DNA of 64,000 nucleotides from an uncultured bacterium (GTDB lineage Bacteria; Cyanobacteriota; Vampirovibrionia; Gastranaerophilales; Gastranaerophilaceae), in NCBI GenBank assembly GCA_902788345.1, contig CADAJP010000003.1, forward strand, positions 134,219-198,218, read 5' to 3'. A program made the translations under genes and the position numbers. The stretch's first letter is position 1. Each line of letters opens with the position of its first letter. Below, piece by piece: positions 8,534 through 16,617 of the stretch. The notes below the pieces were generated by a model, which was given only the letters and a program-made list of their open reading frames with translations, was not told where the DNA came from and made no database searches.

Positions 8534-10114
8534 ATGACAAAACCTGTACTTTCAATTTGTATTCCTACAAGAAATAGAGCAGAATATCTTGATAAAACAC
8601 TTTATCAAATTACACATGATGATACATTTGTTAATACTAATAAAATTGAATTGGTAATTTCTGACAATTGCTCGGATGACAATACCCAAAATATTTGTTT
8701 AAAATTTCAAGAAAAATTTCCCGACAAAATTCACTATATTCGTCAGCCGGAAGATGTTAGAGATAAAAACTTTATTGAGGTTTTGAGAAATGCACGAGGG
8801 AAATATGCAAAATTAAATAATGATAATCTCTTATACAGATCTGGAATGTTGGGAGAAATAGTTAGTGCTCTTGAAAAAACTGATAAAACAGTTATTTTTA
8901 TGCGAAATAATGCGATTAAGCAGGATAAATTGGCAGTAATTGATTTTGCGAATTTTAATGATTTTATTAAATATGTTACTTATGATTGTACGTGGATTGG
9001 TGGATTGTGTGTTAAGACAGAAAAATTTCTAAATTTAGAAAATCCTGACAGATTCTCCAAATATAATTTTGCCCAAGTTGATATAATAGCAAGGCTTTCT
9101 TCCATGGAAGAAAATTCCGTTTCTGTTTTTGAAGGTGCTATGATGGAATCCATGTTAATAAACCAAAAGGGTGGATATAATATTTGTGAGGTATTTGGGA
9201 ATAACTTGATAATAATTTTACAAACTTTGGTAGAAGAAGGTTTATTATCAAAAGCGAATTATGAAATAATAATTAAAATTACTTTATTAAAATTAATAAA
9301 TCATTATCATTTTGATTATAATAAGCAATACACATTTTCTAAAAGCGGGTATTTTAAATACCTTTTCAAACATTATAAATTTAAACCATATTATTATTTA
9401 AATTATTTGAGGCATTTAATCAAGTTATTTATAAGATTATTTTATAGAGTTGAAAAAACAGATACACATGCAACAATAAAAATATTAGGTTTTATAAATA
9501 TAAAATTTGATCGTAAAAAAGCTAAAAAGAAGGCTTGGCGAAAGGCTAATAAACATAATCATACATCTTTAAAAGAATATAAAAATTTGTCAAGAATATC
9601 AGTAGGGAAAGGTTCTTACGGTGAAATTGATGCTGTATTTTCTGCTGAAGGTACAGAAAAACTTGTCATAGGCAATTATTGTTCAATTGGCAATGATGTA
9701 AAATTTATTGTTGAATCAGAGCATCCTTACAAAGGATTATCTACATATCCGTTTAAGGTTTATAATTTAGGCTATAAACATGAAGCAAAATCCAAAGGGG
9801 ATATTGTATTAAAAGATGATGTATGGATAGGGGATAATTCAATAATTTTATCAGGAGTTACCATTGGTCAGGGAGCAATAATCGGAGCAGGTTCTGTCGT
9901 AACAAAAGATGTTGCACCTTATGCTATTGTTGGCGGAAATCCTGCAAAAGTTATTAAATACAGGTTTGAACCGGAAATTATTGCGAAACTTCTAAATTTT
10001 GATTTTTTGAAACTGACTGATGAAAAAATAAAACAACTAGGGACTCGTTTATATACTGAAATAACACCTGAAAATGTTGATAAATTGTTGGATGATTTCA
10101 GTTCGAATGTTTAA
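8534..10114 (+). CDS. Glycosyltransferase family 2 - hexapeptide acetyltransferase fusion
   Basis: A 526-residue bifunctional protein. Residues 1-250 are a GT-A type glycosyltransferase (SICIPTRNRAEYLDKTL, VISDNCSDDNTQ). Residues 250-335 are basic and aromatic and probably a linker. Residues 345-500 form a left-handed beta-helix acetyltransferase of the CatB/XAT type (VIGNYCSIGNDV, DVWIGDNSII, GAGSVVTKDV, GGNPAKVIKYRF). The usual DxD is replaced by NNDN around residue 96, so transferase activity is uncertain. I use ATG 8534, which has AGAGG 5 nt upstream, not the TTG at 8510. It likely adds and O-acetylates a residue of the glycan. Confidence 0.75.
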   Translation: MTKPVLSICIPTRNRAEYLDKTLYQITHDDTFVNTNKIELVISDNCSDDNTQNICLKFQEKFPDKIHYIRQPEDVRDKNFIEVLRNARGKYAKLNNDNLLYRSGMLGEIVSALEKTDKTVIFMRNNAIKQDKLAVIDFANFNDFIKYVTYDCTWIGGLCVKTEKFLNLENPDRFSKYNFAQVDIIARLSSMEENSVSVFEGAMMESMLINQKGGYNICEVFGNNLIIILQTLVEEGLLSKANYEIIIKITLLKLINHYHFDYNKQYTFSKSGYFKYLFKHYKFKPYYYLNYLRHLIKLFIRLFYRVEKTDTHATIKILGFINIKFDRKKAKKKAWRKANKHNHTSLKEYKNLSRISVGKGSYGEIDAVFSAEGTEKLVIGNYCSIGNDVKFIVESEHPYKGLSTYPFKVYNLGYKHEAKSKGDIVLKDDVWIGDNSIILSGVTIGQGAIIGAGSVVTKDVAPYAIVGGNPAKVIKYRFEPEIIAKLLNFDFLKLTDEKIKQLGTRLYTEITPENVDKLLDDFSSNV

Positions 10115-10160
10115 ATTAAAAAATGAAGTATAAATAAAAACAGCAGTAAATATGTGCTAT

Positions 10161-10700
10161 TTATATATTTTTACCCATATTATAGGCTTGTTCTAACAAG
10201 TCCTTGCGTTCTGATGCTTCGTTAGGAGCTTCCAGTGAACAGCCGTCAATATATCCGCAAAGTTTTACTCCGTCAAAGCAGGCAATCCAGCCGTTTACTC
10301 CATTAATTACGGTTTGAACGACACCTTTTGTTGAGTCTGCACAAGTTGTAATTAAATAAACCTCGCTAAAATTTTTCCCTGTTGCAAAAAGCGAATTTGC
10401 CCTGTCTATAAGGGTTTTCATCTGACCTGCCATTTCATAGTAATAAACAGGGGTTGCCCAAACAATAACATCTGCTTCTTTCATTTTGGAGGTAATTTCA
10501 TTGGCATCATCATTTATCACGCATTTGCCGAGTTTTTGACAAGCAAGACAACCTTTGCAGAATTTTATTTCTTTGTCTTTTAGCGTTATAAATTCTACCT
10601 GATGTCCGGCATCTTTTGCTCCTCGTTCTGTTTCATGTGCAAGAATTTCAGAATTAGCGTTGTTTCTTAAACTTGTAGATATTATTAGAACTTTTTTCAT
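10161..10700 (-). CDS. Flavodoxin-fold NAD(P)H-dependent FMN reductase with Cys motif
   Basis: A 179-residue FMN-binding flavodoxin-like protein. The N-terminal LIISTSLRNNANSE is the FMN phosphate loop, followed by the cysteine cluster CKGCLACQKLGKC (about residues 48-60) typical of iron-sulfur flavoproteins and related reductases. WATPVYYYEMAGQMKTLIDR is the second FMN loop. It probably moves electrons between NAD(P)H or ferredoxin and a small substrate. AGGAG precedes the ATG. It is the last gene of a minus-strand run starting at 13195. Two related proteins lie at 15167 and 53018. Confidence 0.8.
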   Translation of the reverse strand: MKKVLIISTSLRNNANSEILAHETERGAKDAGHQVEFITLKDKEIKFCKGCLACQKLGKCVINDDANEITSKMKEADVIVWATPVYYYEMAGQMKTLIDRANSLFATGKNFSEVYLITTCADSTKGVVQTVINGVNGWIACFDGVKLCGYIDGCSLEAPNEASERKDLLEQAYNMGKNI

Positions 10701-10709
10701 AATGGACTC

Positions 10710-11570
10710 CTATTTTAATTTGTTATATTCCTCATCTGTTACTGCTTCAAGCCATTCATTAGAGGTTTCTGTGCCGTCTATTTCAACTGCTAGATGTGAA
10801 AACCAAGAATCAGGTGCGGCTCCGTGCCAATGTTTTACATTTGCAGGAATATTTATAACATCTCCTGGTTTCATTTCAATCGGTTTTTTACCCCATTCCT
10901 GATAATATCCGCGTCCGCCAATTGCTATAAGCATTTGACCTCCGCCTGATTTTGCGTGGTGAATATGCCAATTATTTCTGCATTTCGGTTCAAAAGTTAC
11001 ATTATAAATCTTTACTTGTTCGGTAGATACAGGACTAAGATAAGACTTACCCTTAAAATATTTTGCATACGTGTCATTTGGTTCTCCAATAGGGAACATT
11101 ATAGTTTTAGCATATTTTTCTTTTTCGCTTAAAGCCGGAGAATTGTCATTCCAAACTTCTTTTGCAATATTAAAAGTAGCCCAGGCTTTAGGCCAGCCGG
11201 CATAGAATGCGGTATGTGTAATTGCTGCTGCAATTTCTTCTTTTGTAACGCCGTTATTTTTTGCATTTTGCAGATGATATTTTATTGAATTATCCGTAAT
11301 GCCTTGTGACATAAGGGCTACAATAGTTATTAAACATCTTGTTTTAATTGAAAGGTCTTGGTTATTCCAGTTTTCACCGAAAAGAACATCATCATTAAAA
11401 TGTGCAAATTCAGGTGCAAAGTTCCCTAAATTATCTCTCCCTGCTGTTTGTACGATTTTATTCATATTTCCCCCTGTATTTTTACTATTTTCACTTTTTC
11501 TGTTATATGCAAAGCATAGTGTTTGCGTGAAAAATGCCAATATTAACATTGAAAGTATTATTTTTTTCAT
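10710..11570 (-). CDS. Secreted carboxymuconolactone decarboxylase-like / cupin fusion
   Basis: A 286-residue protein with a signal peptide (hydrophobic residues 4-20, cleavage near CFAYN). Residues 45-140 form a CMD/AhpD-like alpha domain (FAHFNDDVLFGE, TRCLITIVALMSQG, AITHTAFYAGWPKAW). Residues 180-275 are a cupin barrel (RNNWHIHHAKSGGGQ, PGDVINIPANVKHWHG) with His residues positioned for a metal. No obvious CMD CxxC pair is visible, so peroxidase activity is doubtful. It sits 9 bp from the flavoprotein gene and 13 bp from the hydrolase gene, all on one strand, suggesting one operon acting partly in the periplasm. Confidence 0.75.
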   Translation of the reverse strand: MKKIILSMLILAFFTQTLCFAYNRKSENSKNTGGNMNKIVQTAGRDNLGNFAPEFAHFNDDVLFGENWNNQDLSIKTRCLITIVALMSQGITDNSIKYHLQNAKNNGVTKEEIAAAITHTAFYAGWPKAWATFNIAKEVWNDNSPALSEKEKYAKTIMFPIGEPNDTYAKYFKGKSYLSPVSTEQVKIYNVTFEPKCRNNWHIHHAKSGGGQMLIAIGGRGYYQEWGKKPIEMKPGDVINIPANVKHWHGAAPDSWFSHLAVEIDGTETSNEWLEAVTDEEYNKLK

Positions 11571-11583
11571 TTTGTACCTTTCA

Positions 11584-12612
11584 TTATTTCAGATTTTCTT
11601 TATAGAATTTTTCAATTTTATCAAAAGGGATAGCGTTTTTATCACCACCGTCATACAAATCTACGTGGTTTGCACCTTTTACTATAAATAATTCTTTATT
11701 ATCACCTTTCAATTTTTTGAAAGCATCTTCTCCAAAGTATCTGCTGTGAGCTTTTTCACCGTGTATAATCAATACGGCACTTTTTATTTCCGGTGCATAT
11801 TGTAAAATTGGCATATTGATTAATGATAATGAAGATGTCATATTCCATTTGCCGTTAGAGTTTATTGAGCGGGAGTGGAAACCTCTTTTTGTTTTATAGT
11901 ATCCCCAGTAATCTTTTACAAATTGCGGTTCTTTTCCTGTTAATTTATCGGGCAATCCGTCAGCTCCAAGATATTTACCCTTTTTAAAATCTTCTGTTCT
12001 TTGTTTGTTGAGGGCTTGTTTCATTTCATATCTTGCGTTTTCATCAACGGTATCATTATAACCACGAGCTGAAACTCTTGTCATATCGTACATTGTAACC
12101 GCTGTTGTTGCCTTAATTCTTGTATCAATTGCGGCTGCGTTGATTGCAAATCCTCCAAAACCGCAAATACCTAAAATTCCGATTTTATCGGAATCAACAT
12201 TTTTGTTATTACTTAAAAAATCAACTGCCGCAGAAAAATCTTCCGTATTAATGTCAGGGCTTGCAACATTTCTTGGATTTCCTGAACTTTCACCTGTATA
12301 AGAAGGGTCAAAAGCAAGAGTGATAAATCCACGCTCTGCAAGTGTTTGAGCGTATAAGCCCGATGATTGCTCTTTGACTGCTCCAAAAGGCCCAGAAATA
12401 GCTATAGCGGGTAATTTTTCGTTTTTCTTCATCTTTTTAGGTGTGTATAAATCGCCAACAAGTGTTATTCCAAACCTGTTTTTGAAGTTAACTTTTTCTA
12501 TATTTACATTATTTGATTTTGGAAACACTTTATCCCATTCTTTTGCTTGAGATAAAGATCCTATGCTTAAAATTAAAAATGTAAAAATAATTGATAATAA
12601 CTTTCTAAACAT
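11584..12612 (-). CDS. Secreted alpha/beta hydrolase (YcjY/dienelactone-hydrolase-like)
   Basis: A 342-residue protein with a signal peptide (about residues 3-23, ending SLSQA). The alpha/beta-hydrolase core has GDLYTPKK, the oxyanion segment ISGPFGAVKEQ, and the nucleophile elbow GICGFGG, in which Cys replaces the usual Ser (GxCxG). Candidate acid and base are near IHGEKAHSRYFGED and KGANHVDLYD. Cys-nucleophile elbows are known in this subgroup. The substrate is unknown. AGGAG lies 7 nt before the ATG. It starts 1 bp after the acetyltransferase stop, so the genes are cotranscribed. Confidence 0.8.
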   Translation of the reverse strand: MFRKLLSIIFTFLILSIGSLSQAKEWDKVFPKSNNVNIEKVNFKNRFGITLVGDLYTPKKMKKNEKLPAIAISGPFGAVKEQSSGLYAQTLAERGFITLAFDPSYTGESSGNPRNVASPDINTEDFSAAVDFLSNNKNVDSDKIGILGICGFGGFAINAAAIDTRIKATTAVTMYDMTRVSARGYNDTVDENARYEMKQALNKQRTEDFKKGKYLGADGLPDKLTGKEPQFVKDYWGYYKTKRGFHSRSINSNGKWNMTSSLSLINMPILQYAPEIKSAVLIIHGEKAHSRYFGEDAFKKLKGDNKELFIVKGANHVDLYDGGDKNAIPFDKIEKFYKENLK

Positions 12613-12613
12613 T

Positions 12614-13195
12614 TTATTCTCCTATTTTTCTGATTATTTTTGCCGGATTTCCTGCTACGATTACATTTGCCGGTACTGATTTTGTTACGACACTTCCTGC
12701 CCCGACAATTGCATTGTCGCCGATTGTCACTCCCGGTAAAATTGTGCAGTCTGCTCCAATCCAAACACCTTTACCTATTTTTACAGGCTTAGGAGTTGTA
12801 TTGCATCTTTTTTCAGGTGCAAAGTCGTGGTTAAGAGTTGCGATTGTTACATTATGTCCAATCATTGAACCGTCACCAATCTCAATTCCTCCGTGGTCCT
12901 GAAAGCGACAGCAGGAATTTATGAAAACATTTTTACCTATCTTTAAATTTATACCACATTCTGTATAAAATGGCGGAAAAATTTTGAAGCTTTCGTCAAT
13001 TTTGCTTTCTGTCAGTTGAGAAAATAGTTCTATCAGTTCTTCGGGGGTATGGAATTTGGTGTTGATTTCCATTGTAATTTTAATCGCTTTCAAGCTGTTT
13101 AAATAAAATGTTTCAAGCAAATCAGAGCCCAATTCCACATAAGTACCTTTTGCCATAAGCTCTCTGAATTCCTGTGTACTAATTTTTTTACTCAT
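12614..13195 (-). CDS. Sugar O-acetyltransferase (maltose acetyltransferase-like)
   Basis: A 193-residue hexapeptide-repeat acetyltransferase of the NodL/LacA/Maa group. The N-terminal helical part (TQEFRELMAKGTYVELGSD) is followed by a left-handed beta-helix containing NVFINSCCRFQDHGGIEIGDG, the catalytic His in TIATLNHDF, and GAGSVVTKSVPANVIVAGNPAKII. It uses acetyl-CoA to acetylate sugars in the cytoplasm. It is the first gene of the minus-strand run down to 10161. AGGAAG precedes the ATG. A cupin gene is divergently transcribed 126 bp away. Confidence 0.85.
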   Translation of the reverse strand: MSKKISTQEFRELMAKGTYVELGSDLLETFYLNSLKAIKITMEINTKFHTPEELIELFSQLTESKIDESFKIFPPFYTECGINLKIGKNVFINSCCRFQDHGGIEIGDGSMIGHNVTIATLNHDFAPEKRCNTTPKPVKIGKGVWIGADCTILPGVTIGDNAIVGAGSVVTKSVPANVIVAGNPAKIIRKIGE

Positions 13196-13287
13196 ATATT
13201 CTTCCTATACAAAATGAAAACAAAAATAATAAACTTAACAATAATATGTTAACATAAAAATACTGCTTAATTTTATATTTTGCATAG

Positions 13288-13293
13288 TATAAT
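13288..13293 (+). promoter_or_regulatory. Candidate -10 box for the 13322 cupin gene
   Basis: A perfect TATAAT at 13288-13293 lies 28 bp before the start codon. No good -35 is visible at 16-18 bp upstream. The divergent acetyltransferase operon starts on the other side of this 126-bp gap. Confidence 0.45.
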
Positions 13294-13321
13294 AATAAGG
13301 TATTAAAAACAGGAGGAAATG

Positions 13322-13735
13322 ATGAAAAATTTATTATGTTTATTATCTGCAGTCGTTTTAATCGGTTCAATGTTTGCATTGCCTTGTTATTCCGCACAAA
13401 AAGATGTGTTGCTTCAGACAACATCTACCTGGGATGGTGCAAAATACAAAAAAATGAATATAAAACATCCTGAAGTTACTGTTTTAAATATAAAAATTGA
13501 TGTAGGTGAAGCCTTACCGATGCATAAACATGATTTAGTCAATATTGCTTATGTAAAACAGGGAACTTTGACTGTTATTACAGATGAAAATGAACAAATA
13601 ACTTTAAATCCCGGAGATTGCCTTCCTGAACTTGTCGGAAAATACCATTACGGAAAGAATACCGGTAATGTACCTGTTGAATTGATAGTATTTTATATCG
13701 GTAAAAAAGGCACACCTTTATCTGTAAATAAATAA
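13322..13735 (+). CDS. Small secreted cupin protein
   Basis: A 137-residue single-domain cupin with a signal peptide (hydrophobic about residues 4-20, cleavage near CYSAQ). The barrel shows LPMHKHDLVNIAYVKQG (metal-ligand His residues) and NPGDCLPELVGKYHYG. Two ATGs are adjacent. AGGAGG at 13311-13316 lies only 2 nt from the first but 5 nt from the second (13322), so I use the second. It is divergent from the exported-enzyme operon and its domain matches the cupin half of the 10710 gene product. Substrate unknown. Confidence 0.75.
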   Translation: MKNLLCLLSAVVLIGSMFALPCYSAQKDVLLQTTSTWDGAKYKKMNIKHPEVTVLNIKIDVGEALPMHKHDLVNIAYVKQGTLTVITDENEQITLNPGDCLPELVGKYHYGKNTGNVPVELIVFYIGKKGTPLSVNK

Positions 13736-13740
13736 TGGTT

Positions 13741-15045
13741 TTAATTTAAACCTACAATAATTAAGCTAATCAATGCGGCTGGAACAATATATTTAAGTCC
13801 GATATTAAAGAAAAATGACAGGAATTTATTTTTTATAAAGTTTTGTCCTTTTATTTTCAGGTACCATCCTGAAATCAGGCATAAGAATAATGTATTTAGC
13901 GGAAGCATAAGGTTTGATGTTAAATAATCGAGGAAATCAAAAATTGATTTATCAAATATTTTGATGCTGCTTAAAATTCCAAAAGATAAAGTTGCAGGTA
14001 TTGCAAGAGCGGATATTATTAAAAATAATATAGTACAGGCTTTTATTCTCGATATTTTAAATCTTTCCGTTAATGATGCGCATGGGCCTTCAACAATACT
14101 TATGCCTGAAGTTACAGCAGCGCAGAATAACAATACAAAGAATGCGAGTGAAATATAGTTTCCATAAGGAATTTGTGAAAATATTTTTGGTAATGTTACA
14201 AATACAAGCCCTGCACCTGAATTTGGCTGCATGTTAAAAGAAAATACGGCAGGAAAAATCATTATTCCTGCAAGCAGTGCAAATGTTGTGTCGGATAAAA
14301 TTATTGTATAGACTGATTTTACAAGGCTTTTGTCTTCACTTATATAACTACCGTATGTTAAAAGTGCTCCCATTCCTATACTGAGAGTAAAAAATGCCTG
14401 TCCAAGAGCGGCTAAAACCATGTGGGAGTTTAATTTGCTAAAATCAGGCTTAAACATATATTCAAGTCCTAAATTTGCATTTGGCAAATTCAGAGAAATA
14501 ATAACGAGAAATATCAGTATGACGGCAAACAGGGGCATAAATATTTTATTTGCGGCTTCTATCCCCTTTTTAACCCCTCTTGCTGCAAAAAATACGCATA
14601 TAAATACAAATAAAAGGGTTAACAAGCTCGGATATACCGGATTTTGAATTAATGCTGAAAAATATTCTCCGTAATCTTTAATCTGTGAGTGTATAAGACT
14701 TTGGCATATGTAATATATTATCCATCCGCCAACAATAAAATAGAATGCTGAAATCAAAATACCTGTAATCGGGTTTAACATCCCAATATATTTCAATTTT
14801 GGGTTGATTGATTCGTATGCTCCGACACATTCTTTTTTAGTGAGTTTTCCTATGTAAAGCTCATTTATTAATGGAATAAAACATATTGTCAAAATCAATA
14901 AAAGATAAACTGCAAGGAAAATTGCACCTCCGTTTTGCCCCATTATATATGGAAATCTCCAAATGTTGCCAAGCCCGACAGCTGAGCCGATTGCTGTTAT
15001 AATAAATGCATATTTTGATGTCCAAACCGGTCTTTTATTTTCCAT
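13741..15045 (-). CDS. Neurotransmitter:sodium symporter-family transporter
   Basis: A 434-residue polytopic membrane protein with about 11 hydrophobic spans. The first span carries SAVGLGNIWRFPYIMGQNGG, the Na+- and substrate-binding unwound region typical of the NSS/SNF (LeuT) family. LAALGQAFFTLSIGMGALLTYGSYI corresponds to the TM6 region. These transporters take up amino acids or amines with Na+. The length is slightly short, as usual for bacterial 11-TM members. Its 3' end is 5 bp from the convergent cupin gene. GGAAG lies about 12 nt upstream of the start and TATAAT further up. The substrate cannot be read from sequence. Confidence 0.88.
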   Translation of the reverse strand: MENKRPVWTSKYAFIITAIGSAVGLGNIWRFPYIMGQNGGAIFLAVYLLLILTICFIPLINELYIGKLTKKECVGAYESINPKLKYIGMLNPITGILISAFYFIVGGWIIYYICQSLIHSQIKDYGEYFSALIQNPVYPSLLTLLFVFICVFFAARGVKKGIEAANKIFMPLFAVILIFLVIISLNLPNANLGLEYMFKPDFSKLNSHMVLAALGQAFFTLSIGMGALLTYGSYISEDKSLVKSVYTIILSDTTFALLAGIMIFPAVFSFNMQPNSGAGLVFVTLPKIFSQIPYGNYISLAFFVLLFCAAVTSGISIVEGPCASLTERFKISRIKACTILFLIISALAIPATLSFGILSSIKIFDKSIFDFLDYLTSNLMLPLNTLFLCLISGWYLKIKGQNFIKNKFLSFFFNIGLKYIVPAALISLIIVGLN

Positions 15046-15166
15046 AATTTTTAAAACTTCCGAATTTATTATACAAAATATATAAATATGTGCATTATTG
15101 TAAAGAATATGTGATGATTTTTTATGTTAATATATTTTTGTCAGTGATTATTATAAAGGAGTGAAA

Positions 15167-15835
15167 ATGAAAAAAGTTATTGTATTAAACGGAAGTCCGA
15201 GAAAAAACTTCAATACTGCAAAATTGCTAAAGGAAGCTCAAAAAGGTGCGGAATCAGTTGGTGCAGAGGTTGAATATTTTAATTTATATGAGTATAACTT
15301 TTTAGGATGCAGAAGCTGTTTTGCCTGCCAGAGAAAAGGCAGTACAACAGAAGGCATATGTGCAATTAATGATGATATAAAACCAATACTTGAAAAATGT
15401 ATAAATGCTGATGCAATTATAATCGGAACTCCTGTTTATTTTTCATATCCTACGGGGGTATTCAGAAGTTTTGTCGAAAGATTAATGTTTGCTAATCATA
15501 CTTATATGGTGGATAAAGAACATGGCGGTCTGCAAAGACGTTTAGATAAAGTTATTCCTACAGGGGTTATTTTTACAATGAATTGTCCCGAACAACTTGC
15601 ATCTGAAATAAATTATCATACAATTTTAGGTGAAAATGTAAATAGCCTTAATCATATAATGGGGTATGCAGAGGGTTTGTATTCATACGATACAAAGCAA
15701 TTTGCGGATTTTTCAAAATATAACTGTGATTTGTTTGATGAAGAACATAAAAATCAGGTTCAGCAGACGCAATTCCCTATAGATTTGGAAAATGCTTACG
15801 ATTTAGGAAAAAGATTAGCACAAATGCAAAATTAG
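15167..15835 (+). CDS. Flavodoxin-family NAD(P)H-dependent oxidoreductase
   Basis: A 222-residue FMN-binding flavoprotein. Residues 1-20 form the phosphate loop (VIVLNGSPRKNFNTAKLL). A Cys motif CRSCFACQRKG leads to GICAINDD, and GTPVYFSYPTGVFRSFVERL is the flavin-contact segment. A C-terminal extension of about 70 residues, beyond the core, shows no motif I recognise. I use ATG 15167 because AAGGAG lies 5 nt upstream, rather than the in-frame GTG two codons earlier. It is paralogous in layout to the genes at 10161 and 53018. Confidence 0.82.
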   Translation: MKKVIVLNGSPRKNFNTAKLLKEAQKGAESVGAEVEYFNLYEYNFLGCRSCFACQRKGSTTEGICAINDDIKPILEKCINADAIIIGTPVYFSYPTGVFRSFVERLMFANHTYMVDKEHGGLQRRLDKVIPTGVIFTMNCPEQLASEINYHTILGENVNSLNHIMGYAEGLYSYDTKQFADFSKYNCDLFDEEHKNQVQQTQFPIDLENAYDLGKRLAQMQN

Positions 15836-15846
15836 GAGTGGTTTTT

Positions 15847-16602
15847 GTGAAAAAGTTATCAATATTAATCTTATTATTTTCAGCATTATCTGTCGGTTAT
15901 TTAATACAAAATTCTTTTGCAATGCCTAATCCTTGGGTGGAATGCGGAAATGATGTCAGTTGTGCCGCTCAAAAAGCAGGTTTTAATTTGCCGATAAGGG
16001 TAAAAAATCCGTCATTTCGGGCAATGGATGATATGATTGAGGTACATTTTTCCTTGAGTAAAAATCGTGAGGTGTGTTTAAGAAAGTCTCAACTATTCAA
16101 AGCGGATGCGGATGAGTATGGAATAAAAGATATTTCAGGTGTTTATAATAAATACCCCGTAGATAAAGTGATAAATATAAACGGTATAATGTTTCACGTC
16201 AAAGGTGAAAAAAATAAATTTTATGTAGTAAATTTTGCCGCAGAAACCGGTTATTACAGTTTTTATTGTGAAAAAGGTCTGAAAATTCGTGATATAAAGT
16301 ATCTTTATAAAATTTTAGAAGAAGCAGAAGCTCCAAGATTTGATTATGAGAATACTCTGACGATAGAGCAATTACAGGATTTAAGACGAGTTGACGGTAT
16401 TGTTGAACCTGTATTCACGCAGGATTGTTTCCCAAAAACTTTATATCAAAAAGGGGTAACTAAAGATTGTTTTGAAAGAGCAAATTTGGGTGATGACAGT
16501 TTTTGCACATTATCACAAATAAAATATATCAAAGAGTATTATAAAAAAGGACAAAACAAAGATCCGCTAAATGACGGCAGCGGAAATTTTTGTGCCAATT
16601 AA
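15847..16602 (+). CDS. Secreted protein of unknown function, Cys-containing
   Basis: A 251-residue protein. The N-terminal MKKLSILILLFSALSVGYL is a signal peptide or membrane anchor, followed by NSFAMPNPW. The mature part has eight cysteines (for example ECGNDVSCAAQKAGF, QDCFPKT, DSFCTL, NFCAN), suggesting disulfides outside the cytoplasm. I recognise no family. I choose GTG 15847, which has AGGAG 8 nt upstream, over the GTG at 15838, which overlaps that site. It follows the flavoprotein gene by 11 bp and is probably cotranscribed with it. Confidence 0.6.
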   Translation: MKKLSILILLFSALSVGYLIQNSFAMPNPWVECGNDVSCAAQKAGFNLPIRVKNPSFRAMDDMIEVHFSLSKNREVCLRKSQLFKADADEYGIKDISGVYNKYPVDKVININGIMFHVKGEKNKFYVVNFAAETGYYSFYCEKGLKIRDIKYLYKILEEAEAPRFDYENTLTIEQLQDLRRVDGIVEPVFTQDCFPKTLYQKGVTKDCFERANLGDDSFCTLSQIKYIKEYYKKGQNKDPLNDGSGNFCAN

Positions 16603-16617
16603 TTTTTGTGCAGATAT

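Noticed and set aside
13188..13424. 78-codon minus-strand ORF
   Set aside because: It covers the divergent promoter region and the signal peptide of the cupin gene and has no ribosome-binding site.
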